Assembly: GCA_900545125.1 (NCBI GenBank)
Contig: UQXS01000007.1
Span: 1 to 27,205 of the forward strand
Length of the DNA: 27,205 bases
Source of the DNA: an uncultured Ruminococcus sp.
GTDB taxonomy: Bacteria; Bacillota; Clostridia; Oscillospirales; Ruminococcaceae
Direction: 5' to 3'
A model generated the notes under the pieces. It ran no database searches and had not been told where the DNA came from. It worked only from the letters and a program-made list of their open reading frames with translations. How positions within the stretch are numbered: position 1 is the first letter of the stretch; every line of letters begins with the position of its first letter. This document shows, in pieces, positions 1-9,500 of the stretch. A program made the translations under genes and the position numbers.

Positions 1-107
1 CCAAAAGAAGACAGGTATCGTTTTCAGGAGTTTTCTCTTCCGGACTACTGCGCCTCCGTGTGCGTGCAGCGAAGCAAAGAAGGGAATGGGGAGACGTTTT
101 TTTTCTC

Positions 108-136
108 TTTTCAAAACCTGGAAGATATGGTATGAT
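108..136 (+). promoter_or_regulatory. Candidate extended -10 promoter for the pyrH operon
   Basis: A TATGAT box at 131-136 is preceded by TGG, giving a TGn extended -10. A weak -35 (TTTTCA, 108-113) lies 17 bases upstream. Transcription would begin near 143, just before the pyrH ribosome binding site at 152-158. This supports a pyrH start at 171 and not further upstream. The operon could equally be transcribed from genes beyond the left edge. The match is moderate and made by eye. Confidence 0.4.
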
Positions 137-170
137 ACCGATAGAGTTTAAAAAGGAGACGTATGACCAT

Positions 171-875
171 ATGGACATGAAACGAGTGTTTTTGAAGTTA
201 AGCGGTGAAGCACTTGCCGGACCGAAAAAAACCGGTTTTGACGAAGATACAGTCAAAGAGGTTGCCAGACAGGTGAAAATTTCCGTTGATGCAGGCGTTC
301 AGGTCGGCATTGTCATCGGAGGAGGCAATTTCTGGAGAGGCCGTTCCAGCGGCGCAATGGACAGAACACGTGCCGACCATATCGGAATGCTTGCAACGGC
401 TATGAATGCTCTTGCTCTTGCCGATGTTCTTGAATCTCTCGGATGCGTTACCCGTGTGCAGACTGCTATTCTCATGCAGCAGGTCGCTGAACCGTATATC
501 CGGAACAGGGCGGTGCGCCATCTGGAAAAGGGCAGAGTAGTTATTTTTGGCTGCGGAACGGGAAATCCGTTTTTCTCGACCGATACGGCTGCATCACTGC
601 GTGCCGTAGAGATACAGGCTGATATTTTCCTGAAAGCAACTCTTGTTGACGGAGTTTATGATAAGGATCCTCATAAGTATGACGACGCAAAAAAATATGA
701 CAGTCTTACATTCAGTCAGGTGCTTAATGACGGCTTACAGGTAATGGATTCAACAGCAGCTACCATGTGCCGTGACAACGGAATGAAGATGTTCGTATTT
801 GATCTCAGCCGCCCTGATAATATATATGATGCGGTAATGGGCAAAAATGTCGGAACTGTCGTTTCCGAAAATTAA
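171..875 (+). CDS. pyrH: UMP kinase (uridylate kinase)
   Basis: Cytoplasmic UMP kinase of the bacterial hexameric amino-acid-kinase family; it phosphorylates UMP to UDP in pyrimidine nucleotide synthesis. The protein opens with KRVFLKLSGEAL, the family's phosphate-binding start, followed by the GIVIGGGNFWRG loop, DHIGMLATAMNALAL, and GTGNPFFSTDTAASLRA, which are all diagnostic. The frame stays open further 5', but the sequence before MDMKRV has no family similarity. The AAAGGAG at 152-158 fits the ATG at 171 (12-base spacing); the ATG at 177 is also possible. Length is 234 aa, normal for the family. It is followed 21 bases later by frr, the common bacterial pyrH-frr pairing. Confidence 0.96.
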   Translation: MDMKRVFLKLSGEALAGPKKTGFDEDTVKEVARQVKISVDAGVQVGIVIGGGNFWRGRSSGAMDRTRADHIGMLATAMNALALADVLESLGCVTRVQTAILMQQVAEPYIRNRAVRHLEKGRVVIFGCGTGNPFFSTDTAASLRAVEIQADIFLKATLVDGVYDKDPHKYDDAKKYDSLTFSQVLNDGLQVMDSTAATMCRDNGMKMFVFDLSRPDNIYDAVMGKNVGTVVSEN

Positions 876-896
876 TTTTGAAAGGAAGAAACTACA

Positions 897-1451
897 ATGA
901 AAGAAATAATCAATACAGCAAAAGAAAAAATGAATAAGAGCCTTAATGCTCTGAATAATGAATTTGCAGCTATCCGTGCAGGAAGAGCAAATCCTGCCGT
1001 TCTTGACAAGGTAATGGTCGATTACTACGGAGCACCTACTCCCGTCAATCAGATGGCTGCTGTTTCTGTGTCCGAGGCAAGGATCCTTGTTATCCAGCCA
1101 TGGGACAAGTCGGCTCTCAAGCTTATCGAAAAGGCTATCCTTGCTTCCGATGTGGGAATCACACCTACAAATGACGGCTCTGCTATCCGTCTTGTTTTCC
1201 CGCAGCTCACTGAGGAAAGACGTAAGGATCTCTGCAAAACCATAAAGAAATACGGAGAAGAGTGCAAAGTTACCGTCCGCTCTGTGCGCCGTGATACTAT
1301 AGAAAAATTCAAGGCTATGAAGAAGAATTCCGAGATCACAGAGGACGATATGAAGGACTGTGAGAAAAAAGTTCAGGATATCACAGACAAATTCTGCGAT
1401 GATGTTGACAAGGCTGTCGCAGCAAAAGAAAAAGAGATAATGACGGTATAA
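897..1451 (+). CDS. frr: Ribosome recycling factor
   Basis: RRF acts with EF-G to split post-termination ribosomes so that subunits, tRNA and mRNA can be reused. The 184-aa product is full length (about 185 aa in the family). Visible family features are the N-terminal helix ending in AIRAGRANPAVLDKV, the YYGAPTPVNQMA segment, the VRSVRRDTIEKFK stretch, and the long C-terminal helix ending in the basic/acidic KEKEIMTV. GAAAGGAAG sits just before the ATG. It lies between pyrH and uppS (10-base gap) and is surely co-transcribed with them. Nothing unusual is seen. Confidence 0.97.
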   Translation: MKEIINTAKEKMNKSLNALNNEFAAIRAGRANPAVLDKVMVDYYGAPTPVNQMAAVSVSEARILVIQPWDKSALKLIEKAILASDVGITPTNDGSAIRLVFPQLTEERRKDLCKTIKKYGEECKVTVRSVRRDTIEKFKAMKKNSEITEDDMKDCEKKVQDITDKFCDDVDKAVAAKEKEIMTV

Positions 1452-1461
1452 CGGTGAAATA

Positions 1462-2202
1462 ATGGCAATATTCGGCAAAAAGGAAAAAGAGCAGATTGCT
1501 CTGCCTGAAAATCTTCCGCAGCACGTCGGATTTATTATGGACGGAAACGGAAGATGGGCAAAAAAACGTGGTCTGCCACGTCCCTTCGGTCATAGGGAGG
1601 GAGCAAAGAATTTTAAGAAGATAGTTCGTTACTGTAAGGATATCGGTTTGAAGAATATCTCTTTTTACGCATTTTCAACGGAAAACTGGCAGCGCCCTGA
1701 TGATGAAGTAAACACTATCATGGAACTTTTCCGTGAATATATTGTGGATGTCCGCAACTTCCTCAGCGAGAATACACGGATGATCTTTCTGGGCGATAAG
1801 AGCGCATTTGATGAGGATCTTCAGCAGAAAATGATAAAGCTGGAGGAGGATACCGCCCACTACACCGAAATGAATCTGATGATGGCTGTAAACTACGGCG
1901 GACGTGACGAACTTGCCCATGCGGCACGCATTCTGGCGCAAAAGGCTGTAAACGGCGAAATAAAGCCGGAAGACATAACAGAACAGTCCGTTGCGGACGA
2001 ACTTTACACAAAAGGATTGCCCGATGTTGATCTCCTGATACGCCCCAGCGGAGAGATGCGTCTTTCTAATTATCTTATCTGGCAGTGTGCTTATGCAGAA
2101 TATTATTTTACGGATGTTCTCTGGCCTGATTTCACTCCGGCGGAGCTTGATAAGGCTCTCATTGAGTTCGGCAGACGCAATCGGCGATTCGGGGGTGTCT
2201 GA
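1462..2202 (+). CDS. uppS: Isoprenyl transferase (undecaprenyl diphosphate synthase)
   Basis: Cis-prenyltransferase that condenses isopentenyl diphosphate onto farnesyl diphosphate to make the undecaprenyl carrier lipid for peptidoglycan and other wall polymers. The 246-aa protein has the family's HVGFIMDGNGRWA at residues 21-33, with D27 as the Mg-binding catalytic aspartate, then GHREGA, YAFSTENWQRP, and the C-terminal signature with RPSGEMRLSNYL and QCAYAEYYF. The stop codon directly abuts the ATG of cdsA, so translational coupling is likely. Its substrate comes from the MEP pathway, of which dxr and ispG are encoded downstream in the same operon. Confidence 0.96.
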   Translation: MAIFGKKEKEQIALPENLPQHVGFIMDGNGRWAKKRGLPRPFGHREGAKNFKKIVRYCKDIGLKNISFYAFSTENWQRPDDEVNTIMELFREYIVDVRNFLSENTRMIFLGDKSAFDEDLQQKMIKLEEDTAHYTEMNLMMAVNYGGRDELAHAARILAQKAVNGEIKPEDITEQSVADELYTKGLPDVDLLIRPSGEMRLSNYLIWQCAYAEYYFTDVLWPDFTPAELDKALIEFGRRNRRFGGV

Positions 2203-3075
2203 ATGCTTACAAGGATAATTTCCGGTGCTGTCGGTGTGGCTATAATGATCGTGGTGTTTATTTTCCACGATACAATACTTCTTCCGATCATGGTTTCGGC
2301 AATGATAGCAGTAATGCTGTTTGAGCTTCTGAGAGCTGTAAAGCTGGAAAAAAATCTTCCGATACTGATTGCTTCGGAGATTTGCGGTATGGCAATGCCG
2401 TTTATATACAATGAATATGAAACTACTGACTGTGGGCGTATTTTTGACGGCGAATGCATTGACTGTATGACAGGATATGTAAATGCGAATTTTTTAAAAC
2501 TGCGGATGTATCCTTTTATGCTGATTCTTGCGGCGGCATTTGTTATATTTATTACATGGCTGAAAAAGCATAAGGAATTACGCTATGAGCAGATCTTCTT
2601 TGCACTTGCGGTGACTATTCTCGTTCCGCAGGCAATGAGCACAATGGTTCGTATCGACAGAAGATTTGGCGTTTTCTACCTTGTGTTGGGACTTTGCGGC
2701 GCATGGATAGCCGATACGGGTGCATATTTCACAGGGGTAGCAATCGGCAAGCATAAGCTTTGCCCGGAGATAAGCCCCAAGAAAACTATCGAGGGATTTA
2801 TCGGCGGAATCGTCACTACAGGAATCGTCTTTACGGCTGCAATTTTTGTCTATGACAATGAATTTGCACCGGGAGCTTTTATCATTGGTGCGGTTTGTGC
2901 CGTTATCGGAACGGTAGGAGATCTTTCGGCTTCAATGGTAAAACGGCAGATCGGTTTCAAGGATTACGGAAAGATCATGCCCGGTCATGGCGGACTTATG
3001 GATCGTTTTGACAGCGTGCTTTTTGTCCTGCCCACATTTTTTGCATTTATCGTTTTGGATGATATGCTGCTTTAA
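2203..3075 (+). CDS. cdsA: Phosphatidate cytidylyltransferase (CDP-diglyceride synthase)
   Basis: Integral membrane enzyme that converts phosphatidic acid and CTP to CDP-diacylglycerol, the precursor of phospholipid head-group synthesis. The 290-aa protein is a string of hydrophobic segments and ends with the CDS signature: SMVKRQIGFKDYGKIMPGHG followed by GLMDRFDS. It also has the conserved ISPKKTIEG and GDLSASMVKRQ motifs. The ATG follows the uppS stop with no gap. One oddity is a hydrophilic stretch around residues 69-95 with three cysteines (77, 85, 88), placed between predicted membrane segments and longer than I expect in this family. Identity is secure. Confidence 0.95.
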   Translation: MLTRIISGAVGVAIMIVVFIFHDTILLPIMVSAMIAVMLFELLRAVKLEKNLPILIASEICGMAMPFIYNEYETTDCGRIFDGECIDCMTGYVNANFLKLRMYPFMLILAAAFVIFITWLKKHKELRYEQIFFALAVTILVPQAMSTMVRIDRRFGVFYLVLGLCGAWIADTGAYFTGVAIGKHKLCPEISPKKTIEGFIGGIVTTGIVFTAAIFVYDNEFAPGAFIIGAVCAVIGTVGDLSASMVKRQIGFKDYGKIMPGHGGLMDRFDSVLFVLPTFFAFIVLDDMLL

Positions 3076-3173
3076 ATCATAACAACAAGAAAGGAGACTA
3101 AACGTATAACAAGCGTATAGTCCCTTTCGCATTTTATCGGAATAAATCACATAATATTTTATCGGAGGCATAT
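3076..3173 (+). promoter_or_regulatory. cdsA-dxr intercistronic region with hairpin and 10-bp direct repeat
   Basis: This is the only sizeable gap in the operon. It holds an 11-bp stem with one bulged A (3089-3100 pairing with 3118-3128; loop 3101-3117). The left arm buries an AAGGAGA that is not followed by a start codon. No U-run follows, so it is not a classical terminator. ATTTTATCGG then occurs twice, at 3131-3140 and 3156-3165; the second copy runs into the dxr ribosome binding site (CGGAGG, 3163-3168). No good promoter was found. An mRNA processing or stability role is a guess. Confidence 0.55.
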
Positions 3174-4331
3174 ATGAACAAAAAAATTTCTATCCTTGGT
3201 TCTACAGGCTCTATCGGCACTCAGTCCCTTGAGGTATGTGAGAAGCATGGAATAAAAATTACAGCTCTTGCTGCTCACAGCAGTACGGAACTTCTTGAAC
3301 AGCAGGCAAGAAAATTCTGTCCGGAATATGTCGGCATATACAACGAAGCAAAATATGCCGAAATGAAAGAGCGTCTTGCTGATACGGGCATAAAAGTTCT
3401 CTGCGGTATGGAAGGACTTTGTGAAATAGCCGCACTTCCGCAGAACGATATCGTTCTTAATTCCGTGGTCGGAATGGTCGGGCTTCTGCCGACCCTTACT
3501 GCAATAAAGGCAGGAAAGGATATCGCTCTTGCCAATAAGGAGACGCTCGTTGCAGGCGGAGAACTCGTAATGTCTCTTGCAAAGGAAAAGGGTGTCAGAA
3601 TTTATCCCGTTGACAGTGAACATTCGGCTATATTTCAGTGTTTGCAGGGAAATAAACGTTCACAGCTCAGCAAGGTGATACTTACGGCTTCGGGCGGCCC
3701 GTTTTTTGGCAGATCTTATGAAGAACTGAAGAATGTCACCAAGGCAGATGCCCTTAAACATCCAAACTGGAGCATGGGAAACAAGATAACGATTGATTCC
3801 GCAACCCTCATGAATAAGGGACTTGAATTTATCGAGGCAAAGTGGCTTTTCAATCTCAAACCGGAACAGATAGAGATCGTTGTACATCGTCAGAGCGTTG
3901 TTCATTCGGCAGTTGAATACGATGATTATTCAGTCATCGCACAGCTTGGCGTGCCCGATATGAAGATACCGATACAGTATGCGCTTCTTTACCCCGACCG
4001 TATGCCATGTCCCACGGGACGTCTTTCACTGACCGACTACGGCAGACTGACCTTTGAAAAGCCGGATTACAAGACATTCAAATGCCTTTCAGCCGCTATA
4101 GAGGCGATCAGGCGGGGCGGAGCTTATCCGTGTCTTGTCAATTCAGCTAATGAGGAGGCAGTGCGTGCGTTTCTTAATGACGAGATTGATTTTATAAGCA
4201 TAGGCGAGATTGTTTCATCGGTTCTTGAAGAATTTCCCCATTCAGAAATACGCTCCTATGAGGATGTAATGAAGGCAGATTCTGCGGCAAGAAGCTATGT
4301 AAGAAAGAAAATCGAAGTCAGCAATCAATGA
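3174..4331 (+). CDS. dxr: 1-deoxy-D-xylulose 5-phosphate reductoisomerase
   Basis: Committed step of the MEP isoprenoid pathway: NADPH-dependent rearrangement and reduction of DXP to 2-C-methyl-D-erythritol 4-phosphate. The 385-aa product begins with the Rossmann motif GSTGSIG (residues 9-15) and carries LANKETLVAGG, the metal-binding PVDSEHSAIFQCL, LTASGGPFFG, HPNWSMGNKITIDSATLMNK, and VVHRQSVVHS, all diagnostic. Length is typical. CGGAGG lies six bases before the ATG. It is followed 14 bases later by rseP, a frequent dxr-rseP pairing in bacteria. It supplies isoprenoid precursors used by uppS in the same operon. Confidence 0.97.
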   Translation: MNKKISILGSTGSIGTQSLEVCEKHGIKITALAAHSSTELLEQQARKFCPEYVGIYNEAKYAEMKERLADTGIKVLCGMEGLCEIAALPQNDIVLNSVVGMVGLLPTLTAIKAGKDIALANKETLVAGGELVMSLAKEKGVRIYPVDSEHSAIFQCLQGNKRSQLSKVILTASGGPFFGRSYEELKNVTKADALKHPNWSMGNKITIDSATLMNKGLEFIEAKWLFNLKPEQIEIVVHRQSVVHSAVEYDDYSVIAQLGVPDMKIPIQYALLYPDRMPCPTGRLSLTDYGRLTFEKPDYKTFKCLSAAIEAIRRGGAYPCLVNSANEEAVRAFLNDEIDFISIGEIVSSVLEEFPHSEIRSYEDVMKADSAARSYVRKKIEVSNQ

Positions 4332-4345
4332 AAGGATAAAAGTAC

Positions 4346-5536
4346 ATGGGCATTATCATTGCAATCATAATATTCGGAATTATTGTTACTGTTCATGAGT
4401 TCGGACATTTCATCTGTGCCAAGCTCAGCGGAATAAAGGTAATTGAATTTTCTGTGGGAATGGGACCTAAGATCATTCAGAAACAGAAAGGTGAAACGAT
4501 GTATTCACTGAGACTTCTGCCTGTAGGCGGTTACTGCGCTATGGAGGGAGAAGATTCAACAGATGACAGTCCACGTGCTTTCCGTAATGCAAAGCTCTGG
4601 AAGAGGATGATCGTTCTTGTGGCAGGAGCTGTCATGAATTTTGTGCTCGGATTCTGCGTACTCATCCCTATGGTAAGCATGATGGATGATGTTCCGACCA
4701 CAAAAGTTTCCGGCTTTGTGGGTATCCGCAATGACGAAAATGTGTCGGACGGATTCAGATGCCGTACTCTTGCTTGGCGTTTCGGAAAGAGGCTGTCTGT
4801 TCCGGATATGAATGAGGAGATCCCTGCTTCTGAAGTCGGATACGGCGGTAAATTGAATGAGGATGGGAGCATAATCTACTATTCCACAAGCAATGACAAA
4901 TTAAAGAAAAAAGATAAGATACTGAGTGTTGATGGGTCTCGTGTGTTCAGTGTTCTTGATCTTAATTTTATCTTTGAGACAAATTCCGCTGTGGACGGGA
5001 AAAGAACCGTTGTCGTAAGGCGTGACGGAAAAAAGGTGAAACTGGAAGATGTGGAATTCTGCAATTCTATTGACGGCAGCGAATGGGATTTCGGACTTGT
5101 GTACCGGAAAAAGACACCGTTGACCGTTATAAAAGGTTCAAGTGATATTTTCATGTCAATGACCCATATTGTGGGACTTTCTCTTAAACAGCTTGTTACG
5201 GGAAAAGTGGAAAAAGAAGCCATTTCCGGACCTGTGGGCGTCGTTTCGGAGATAAGTGAGGTCGCCACTCAAAAGACCGAGGATAAAGGTAATATCATAT
5301 TCAATCTGCTTTACGTAACGGCGCTGATTACCATAAATGTGGGAATTTTCAATCTGCTGCCTGTTCCCGGACTTGACGGCGGCAGACTACTTTTCTGCCT
5401 CATCGAGCTTGTCCGTGGAAAGCCTATCAAACCAGAGCACGAGGGATATGTTCATCTTGCAGGAATGCTTCTGCTGTTCGGTATTATGATCTTTGCAACA
5501 TATAACGATATTATAAAGCTTGTTACAGGAGGTTAA
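4346..5536 (+). CDS. rseP: RIP metalloprotease RseP/RasP (site-2 protease)
   Basis: Intramembrane zinc protease of the S2P family; relatives cleave anti-sigma factors and leftover signal peptides within the membrane. Visible features are the zinc motif HEFGH at residues 17-21 in the first membrane helix, GGYCAMEGE, a second helix with AGAVMNFVLGF, a PDZ-like segment ending LKKKDKILSVDG, SGPVGVV, and the third zinc ligand region NLLPVPGLDGGRLLF near residue 340. Length is 396 aa. The region between the second helix and the PDZ core (about residues 115-185) is long and hydrophilic and looks expanded compared with Bacillus-type proteins; this is an impression, not an alignment. The target in this organism cannot be read from the sequence. 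Confidence 0.94.
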   Translation: MGIIIAIIIFGIIVTVHEFGHFICAKLSGIKVIEFSVGMGPKIIQKQKGETMYSLRLLPVGGYCAMEGEDSTDDSPRAFRNAKLWKRMIVLVAGAVMNFVLGFCVLIPMVSMMDDVPTTKVSGFVGIRNDENVSDGFRCRTLAWRFGKRLSVPDMNEEIPASEVGYGGKLNEDGSIIYYSTSNDKLKKKDKILSVDGSRVFSVLDLNFIFETNSAVDGKRTVVVRRDGKKVKLEDVEFCNSIDGSEWDFGLVYRKKTPLTVIKGSSDIFMSMTHIVGLSLKQLVTGKVEKEAISGPVGVVSEISEVATQKTEDKGNIIFNLLYVTALITINVGIFNLLPVPGLDGGRLLFCLIELVRGKPIKPEHEGYVHLAGMLLLFGIMIFATYNDIIKLVTGG

Positions 5537-5539
5537 TCT

Positions 5540-6577
5540 ATGAGAAACGTTAAACCTGTCCGTGTGGGGGATTGCATCCTTGACGGAAATCATATATATA
5601 TTCAGTCCATGCTCAATGTACGTTCTGACGATATCAGCGGAAGCGTCAGACAGGCAGTTGAGCTTGAAAAGGCGGGCTGCGAAATAATCCGGGCGGCTAT
5701 CCCGGATATGGACGCAGTAAAGCTGATTCCTGCCATAAAGGAAAAGGTGAGCATCCCTCTTGTTGCGGATATACATTTTGACTATCGTCTTGCACTGGAG
5801 GCTGCCGCTGCTGGAGTGGACAAGATCAGGATTAATCCCGGAAATATCGGAGGAATGGACAGGGTAAAGCAGGTCGCTGATGCCTGTACGGCAAGGAATA
5901 TCCCTATAAGAATAGGGGTGAATTCAGGTTCGCTTGAAAAGGAACTTCTTGCAAAATACGGTTCGCCGACTCCGGAAGCTCTTGTTGAAAGTGCTCTGAA
6001 CCATGCTGCAATGCTGGAACATTGCGATTTCACGGATATAGTTATATCCATAAAATCTTCGGATGTCAGCCGCATGATACAGTCGTACAGGCTTGCGGCA
6101 GAAAAGTGTCCGTATCCTCTGCATCTTGGTGTGACCGAAGCAGGAACAGAACGCATGGGATTGATTAAATCCGCTGTTGGCATAGGATCGCTGCTTTGCG
6201 ACGGCATAGGCGAAACTATACGTGTTTCGCTGACTGACGATCCCGTAAAGGAAATTGCAGCGGCAAAGGATATTCTTAAAGCTGTCGGCAAAAGAGAGGG
6301 CGTGAAGATAGTTTCATGTCCGACCTGCGGCAGAACAAGGATAGATCTGGTAAAGGCTGCAAAGGCAGTTGAAGATGCTGTCAGGGATATGGACAAGAAT
6401 ATTACTGTCGCCGTTATGGGATGTATTGTAAACGGCCCGGGAGAGGCACGTGAAGCAGATATCGGAATTGCCGGCGGAAACGGCTGTGCGGTTATCTTTA
6501 AAAAAGACGGAACACAGCGCAAAATCAAAGAGGAGGATATTGTCTCCGAACTTCTTGCGGAGATCAGCAGACTTTGA
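5540..6577 (+). CDS. ispG: (E)-4-hydroxy-3-methylbut-2-enyl diphosphate synthase
   Basis: [4Fe-4S] enzyme of the MEP pathway (also called GcpE) that reductively opens the cyclic diphosphate MEcPP to HMBPP. The 345-aa protein has VPLVADIHF-like text (IPLVADIHFDYRLAL), KIRINPGNIG, GVNSGSLEK, and the cluster cysteines in SCPTCGRTRID (C260, C263) and MGCIVNGPGEA (C295), followed by the conserved glutamate. Length is typical of the bacterial type. The ribosome binding site GGAGG overlaps the end of rseP, three bases upstream, so the two are probably coupled. Together with dxr it puts two of the seven MEP steps in this operon. Confidence 0.97.
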   Translation: MRNVKPVRVGDCILDGNHIYIQSMLNVRSDDISGSVRQAVELEKAGCEIIRAAIPDMDAVKLIPAIKEKVSIPLVADIHFDYRLALEAAAAGVDKIRINPGNIGGMDRVKQVADACTARNIPIRIGVNSGSLEKELLAKYGSPTPEALVESALNHAAMLEHCDFTDIVISIKSSDVSRMIQSYRLAAEKCPYPLHLGVTEAGTERMGLIKSAVGIGSLLCDGIGETIRVSLTDDPVKEIAAAKDILKAVGKREGVKIVSCPTCGRTRIDLVKAAKAVEDAVRDMDKNITVAVMGCIVNGPGEAREADIGIAGGNGCAVIFKKDGTQRKIKEEDIVSELLAEISRL

Positions 6578-6580
6578 TAT

Positions 6581-9500
6581 ATGAACGTTAATTTAGCTGA
6601 ATTTCTGAAGGAATGCGGCGCGGATATTCCGGAAAGCGTTCGCTGCGGAGAAATTTTTAAAATTACATATTCCGACAAGCTGGACAGTATGACTTTTTTT
6701 GCTCATTACGATAAGATCGTACCGGCAGAGGATATTTTTGCTTTTGAGAAATCGGCGGAAGAAGCTATAAAAATAGAAAAGCTCCGGCTGCAATGCCGTT
6801 ATCCGGAGTCGGTTTTCGGTATGGAATGTTTAGGGGAGCTTATAAAGCTGCTGAAAAGGGATATTTCGGTTGTCAACGGATTTCTTGATGACAGTGAGGC
6901 TGATCTCCGTGAGGACAGGCTTGATATAAAACTGGTTCATGGCGGTATGGATATACTCACGAAATTTGATTTCTGCGGCAGTTTTTCCAGACTGATATAT
7001 AATATGTTCGGCATGAGGATAACCGTATCGCTTATCGGTGAAAAGTCGGTTTCCGACGAAGAATATGATGAGATCATGGAAAAATGCGCAGCAGAACTTC
7101 CGGATCACAGTAGTCAGCTTATTCCGGAAAAATCAAAGGAAGAGCAGCGTGAGGATGAGATAAGAGCATCCGTGCCTACGGTATCTATAGACATAGGTTC
7201 TATGAATACGGAATTTGATGCGGAATCGGCAGAGATCATCAAGGGCAGGGCAATCCGTGAAAAGCCGGTTTCTATCAGTGAAGCAGTAAAGATTCTCGGT
7301 GAGCGTACGGTTGTGGTCGGCGACGTTTTCGATTCTGAGATCAAGGAGCTGCGCAATGAGAAAACTGTAGTTACATTTGATATCACCGATTACAGCGGTT
7401 CGCTGAAAGTGAAGATTTTCGGTACGAATAAAGAAATCGAGGATATGAAGCTTTCCGGCATCAAAAACGGAATGACGCTTCTTGTCAGCGGCAAGGTCGA
7501 TTATGACAGTTTTGCAAGAGATATCGTCATAAATCCCAATTCCATCATAAAGGTAAAGCGTATCCCGAAAATGGATACGTATCCTGAAAAGCGTGTTGAA
7601 CTCCACTGCCATACCAATATGTCTGCAATGGATGCAGTAACAGATCCGGTAGTTCTTATAAACAGAGCAGCACAGTGGGGACATCAGGCAATGGCTGTTA
7701 CCGACCACGGCTGCGTGCAGGCATTTCCGGACTGTATGTATAATATGCCGAAGAATTTCAAGGTCATTTACGGCATGGAGGCTTATGTCGTCAACGATCT
7801 TGACCGCACTATGATACTGAAAAAGCCCGACAGCCGCAGCGTTAACGATGAACTTATCGTTTTCGATGTTGAAACTACCGGACTTAGTTTTTCCTCCGAC
7901 AGACTTACGGAGATCGGTGCGGTGAAGCTGAAAAATCTTCAGGTCGTGGACAGTTTCAATACAAAAGTGAATCCCGGAAAGCATATTCCCGAAAAGATTA
8001 CCGAACTTACAGGAATAAGCGATGAAGATGTCAAGGATGCTCCGTCTGAGAAAGAAGCCGTTGAAAAGTTTATGGCGTTCTGCGGAGATAATCCTGTTCT
8101 GGCGGCTCATAATGCCACGTTTGATACTAATTTTATAAACGAAGCCTGCCGGAGAAGCGGAATAACATTTGAATATAACTGGATAGATACACTGGTTCTT
8201 TGTCAGGCAATGCTGCCGCATATTGCAAGGCACAGACTGAATTACGTCGCCAAACAGCTGAAATTAGGCAAATTCGATCATCATCACGCTTCCGACGATG
8301 CATTGATGCTTGCAAAGATATATATAACGCTTGTTGAACGGCTTGTAAATGAAAAAGGCATTAAAACTCTCAATGATCTTAATATAACGGCTCTTGATAT
8401 TGATGTCAAAAAGCTGAAATCGTATCATCATATAATTCTTGTTCGAAATCAGGCGGGACTGAAAAATCTTTACCGTCTTGTTTCAACCAGCAACCTTGAT
8501 TATTTTTATAAGAAACCTCTTATTCCAAAATCGGTTCTGACCGCTCACCGTGAAGGACTTATTTTCGGAAGCGCCTGCGAGGCAGGTGAACTTTTTCAGG
8601 CTATGATAAATAAAGCACCGGAAAGCGAACTGGAAAGACTTGCAAAATACTATGATTATCTGGAAATCCAGCCTATATGCAACAATGAATTTATGGTGCG
8701 TGAGGGAACGGCTGAAAATGAAGAGGAACTCCGGGAATATAACCGGCATATCGTCAGACTTGGCGAAAAATTGGGAATTCCGGTCTGCGCTACCTGCGAT
8801 GTCCACTTCATTGATCCGAAAGATGCGATATTCCGGAAAATAATCCTTACGAGCATGGGCTTTAAGGATGCCGAAAATCAGGCTCCGCTGTATTTCAGGA
8901 CTACGGATGAAATGCTGGCAGAGTTTGAATTCCTTGGTGCAGACAAGGCAAAAGAAGTTGTCATTACTAACACGAATATGATTGCTGATATGATAGAGGA
9001 AGTGCGGCCTATCCCAAAGGGAACGTTTACGCCCACGATTGACGGAGCAGAAGAGGAACTCAAGCAGATCACCGGTGACAAAGCACGTGAGATCTATGGA
9101 GATCCGCTGCCGGAGCTTGTTGAAAAAAGGCTTGACAGAGAGCTGTCCTCGATAATCAAGCACGGATTTTCGGTTCTTTATATTATTGCTCAGAAACTTG
9201 TGTGGAATTCTGTTGAAAACGGATATCTTGTAGGTTCACGAGGATCTGTAGGTTCTTCGTTCGTTGCTTCAATGGCAGGAATTTCCGAGGTAAATCCTCT
9301 GCCGCCCCATTATGTCTGCCCGAAATGCAAGCACAGTGAATTCATGATGGACGGAAAATACGGTTCGGGATTTGACCTTCCGCAAAAAAACTGTCCGGAA
9401 TGCGGAACAGATATGACCCGTGACGGTCACGACATTCCCTTTGAGACCTTTCTTGGTTTTGACGGCGATAAGGCTCCGGATATAGATCTGAATTTCTCGG

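Noticed and set aside
60..170. N-terminal extension of pyrH by 37 residues from a GTG at 60
   Set aside because: UMP kinases begin just before KRVxLKLSGEA; the extension has no family similarity and contains the likely promoter and ribosome binding site.
5782..6678. 298-codon minus-strand frame across ispG and the start of polC
   Set aside because: Antisense to ispG, Ser/Pro-rich low-complexity translation, no ribosome binding site.
7133..8233. Long open frame on the minus strand inside polC (366 codons)
   Set aside because: Fully antisense to conserved OB, PHP and exonuclease sequence of polC; its translation has no recognisable domain and is rich in Cys, His and Phe as expected of a shadow frame.
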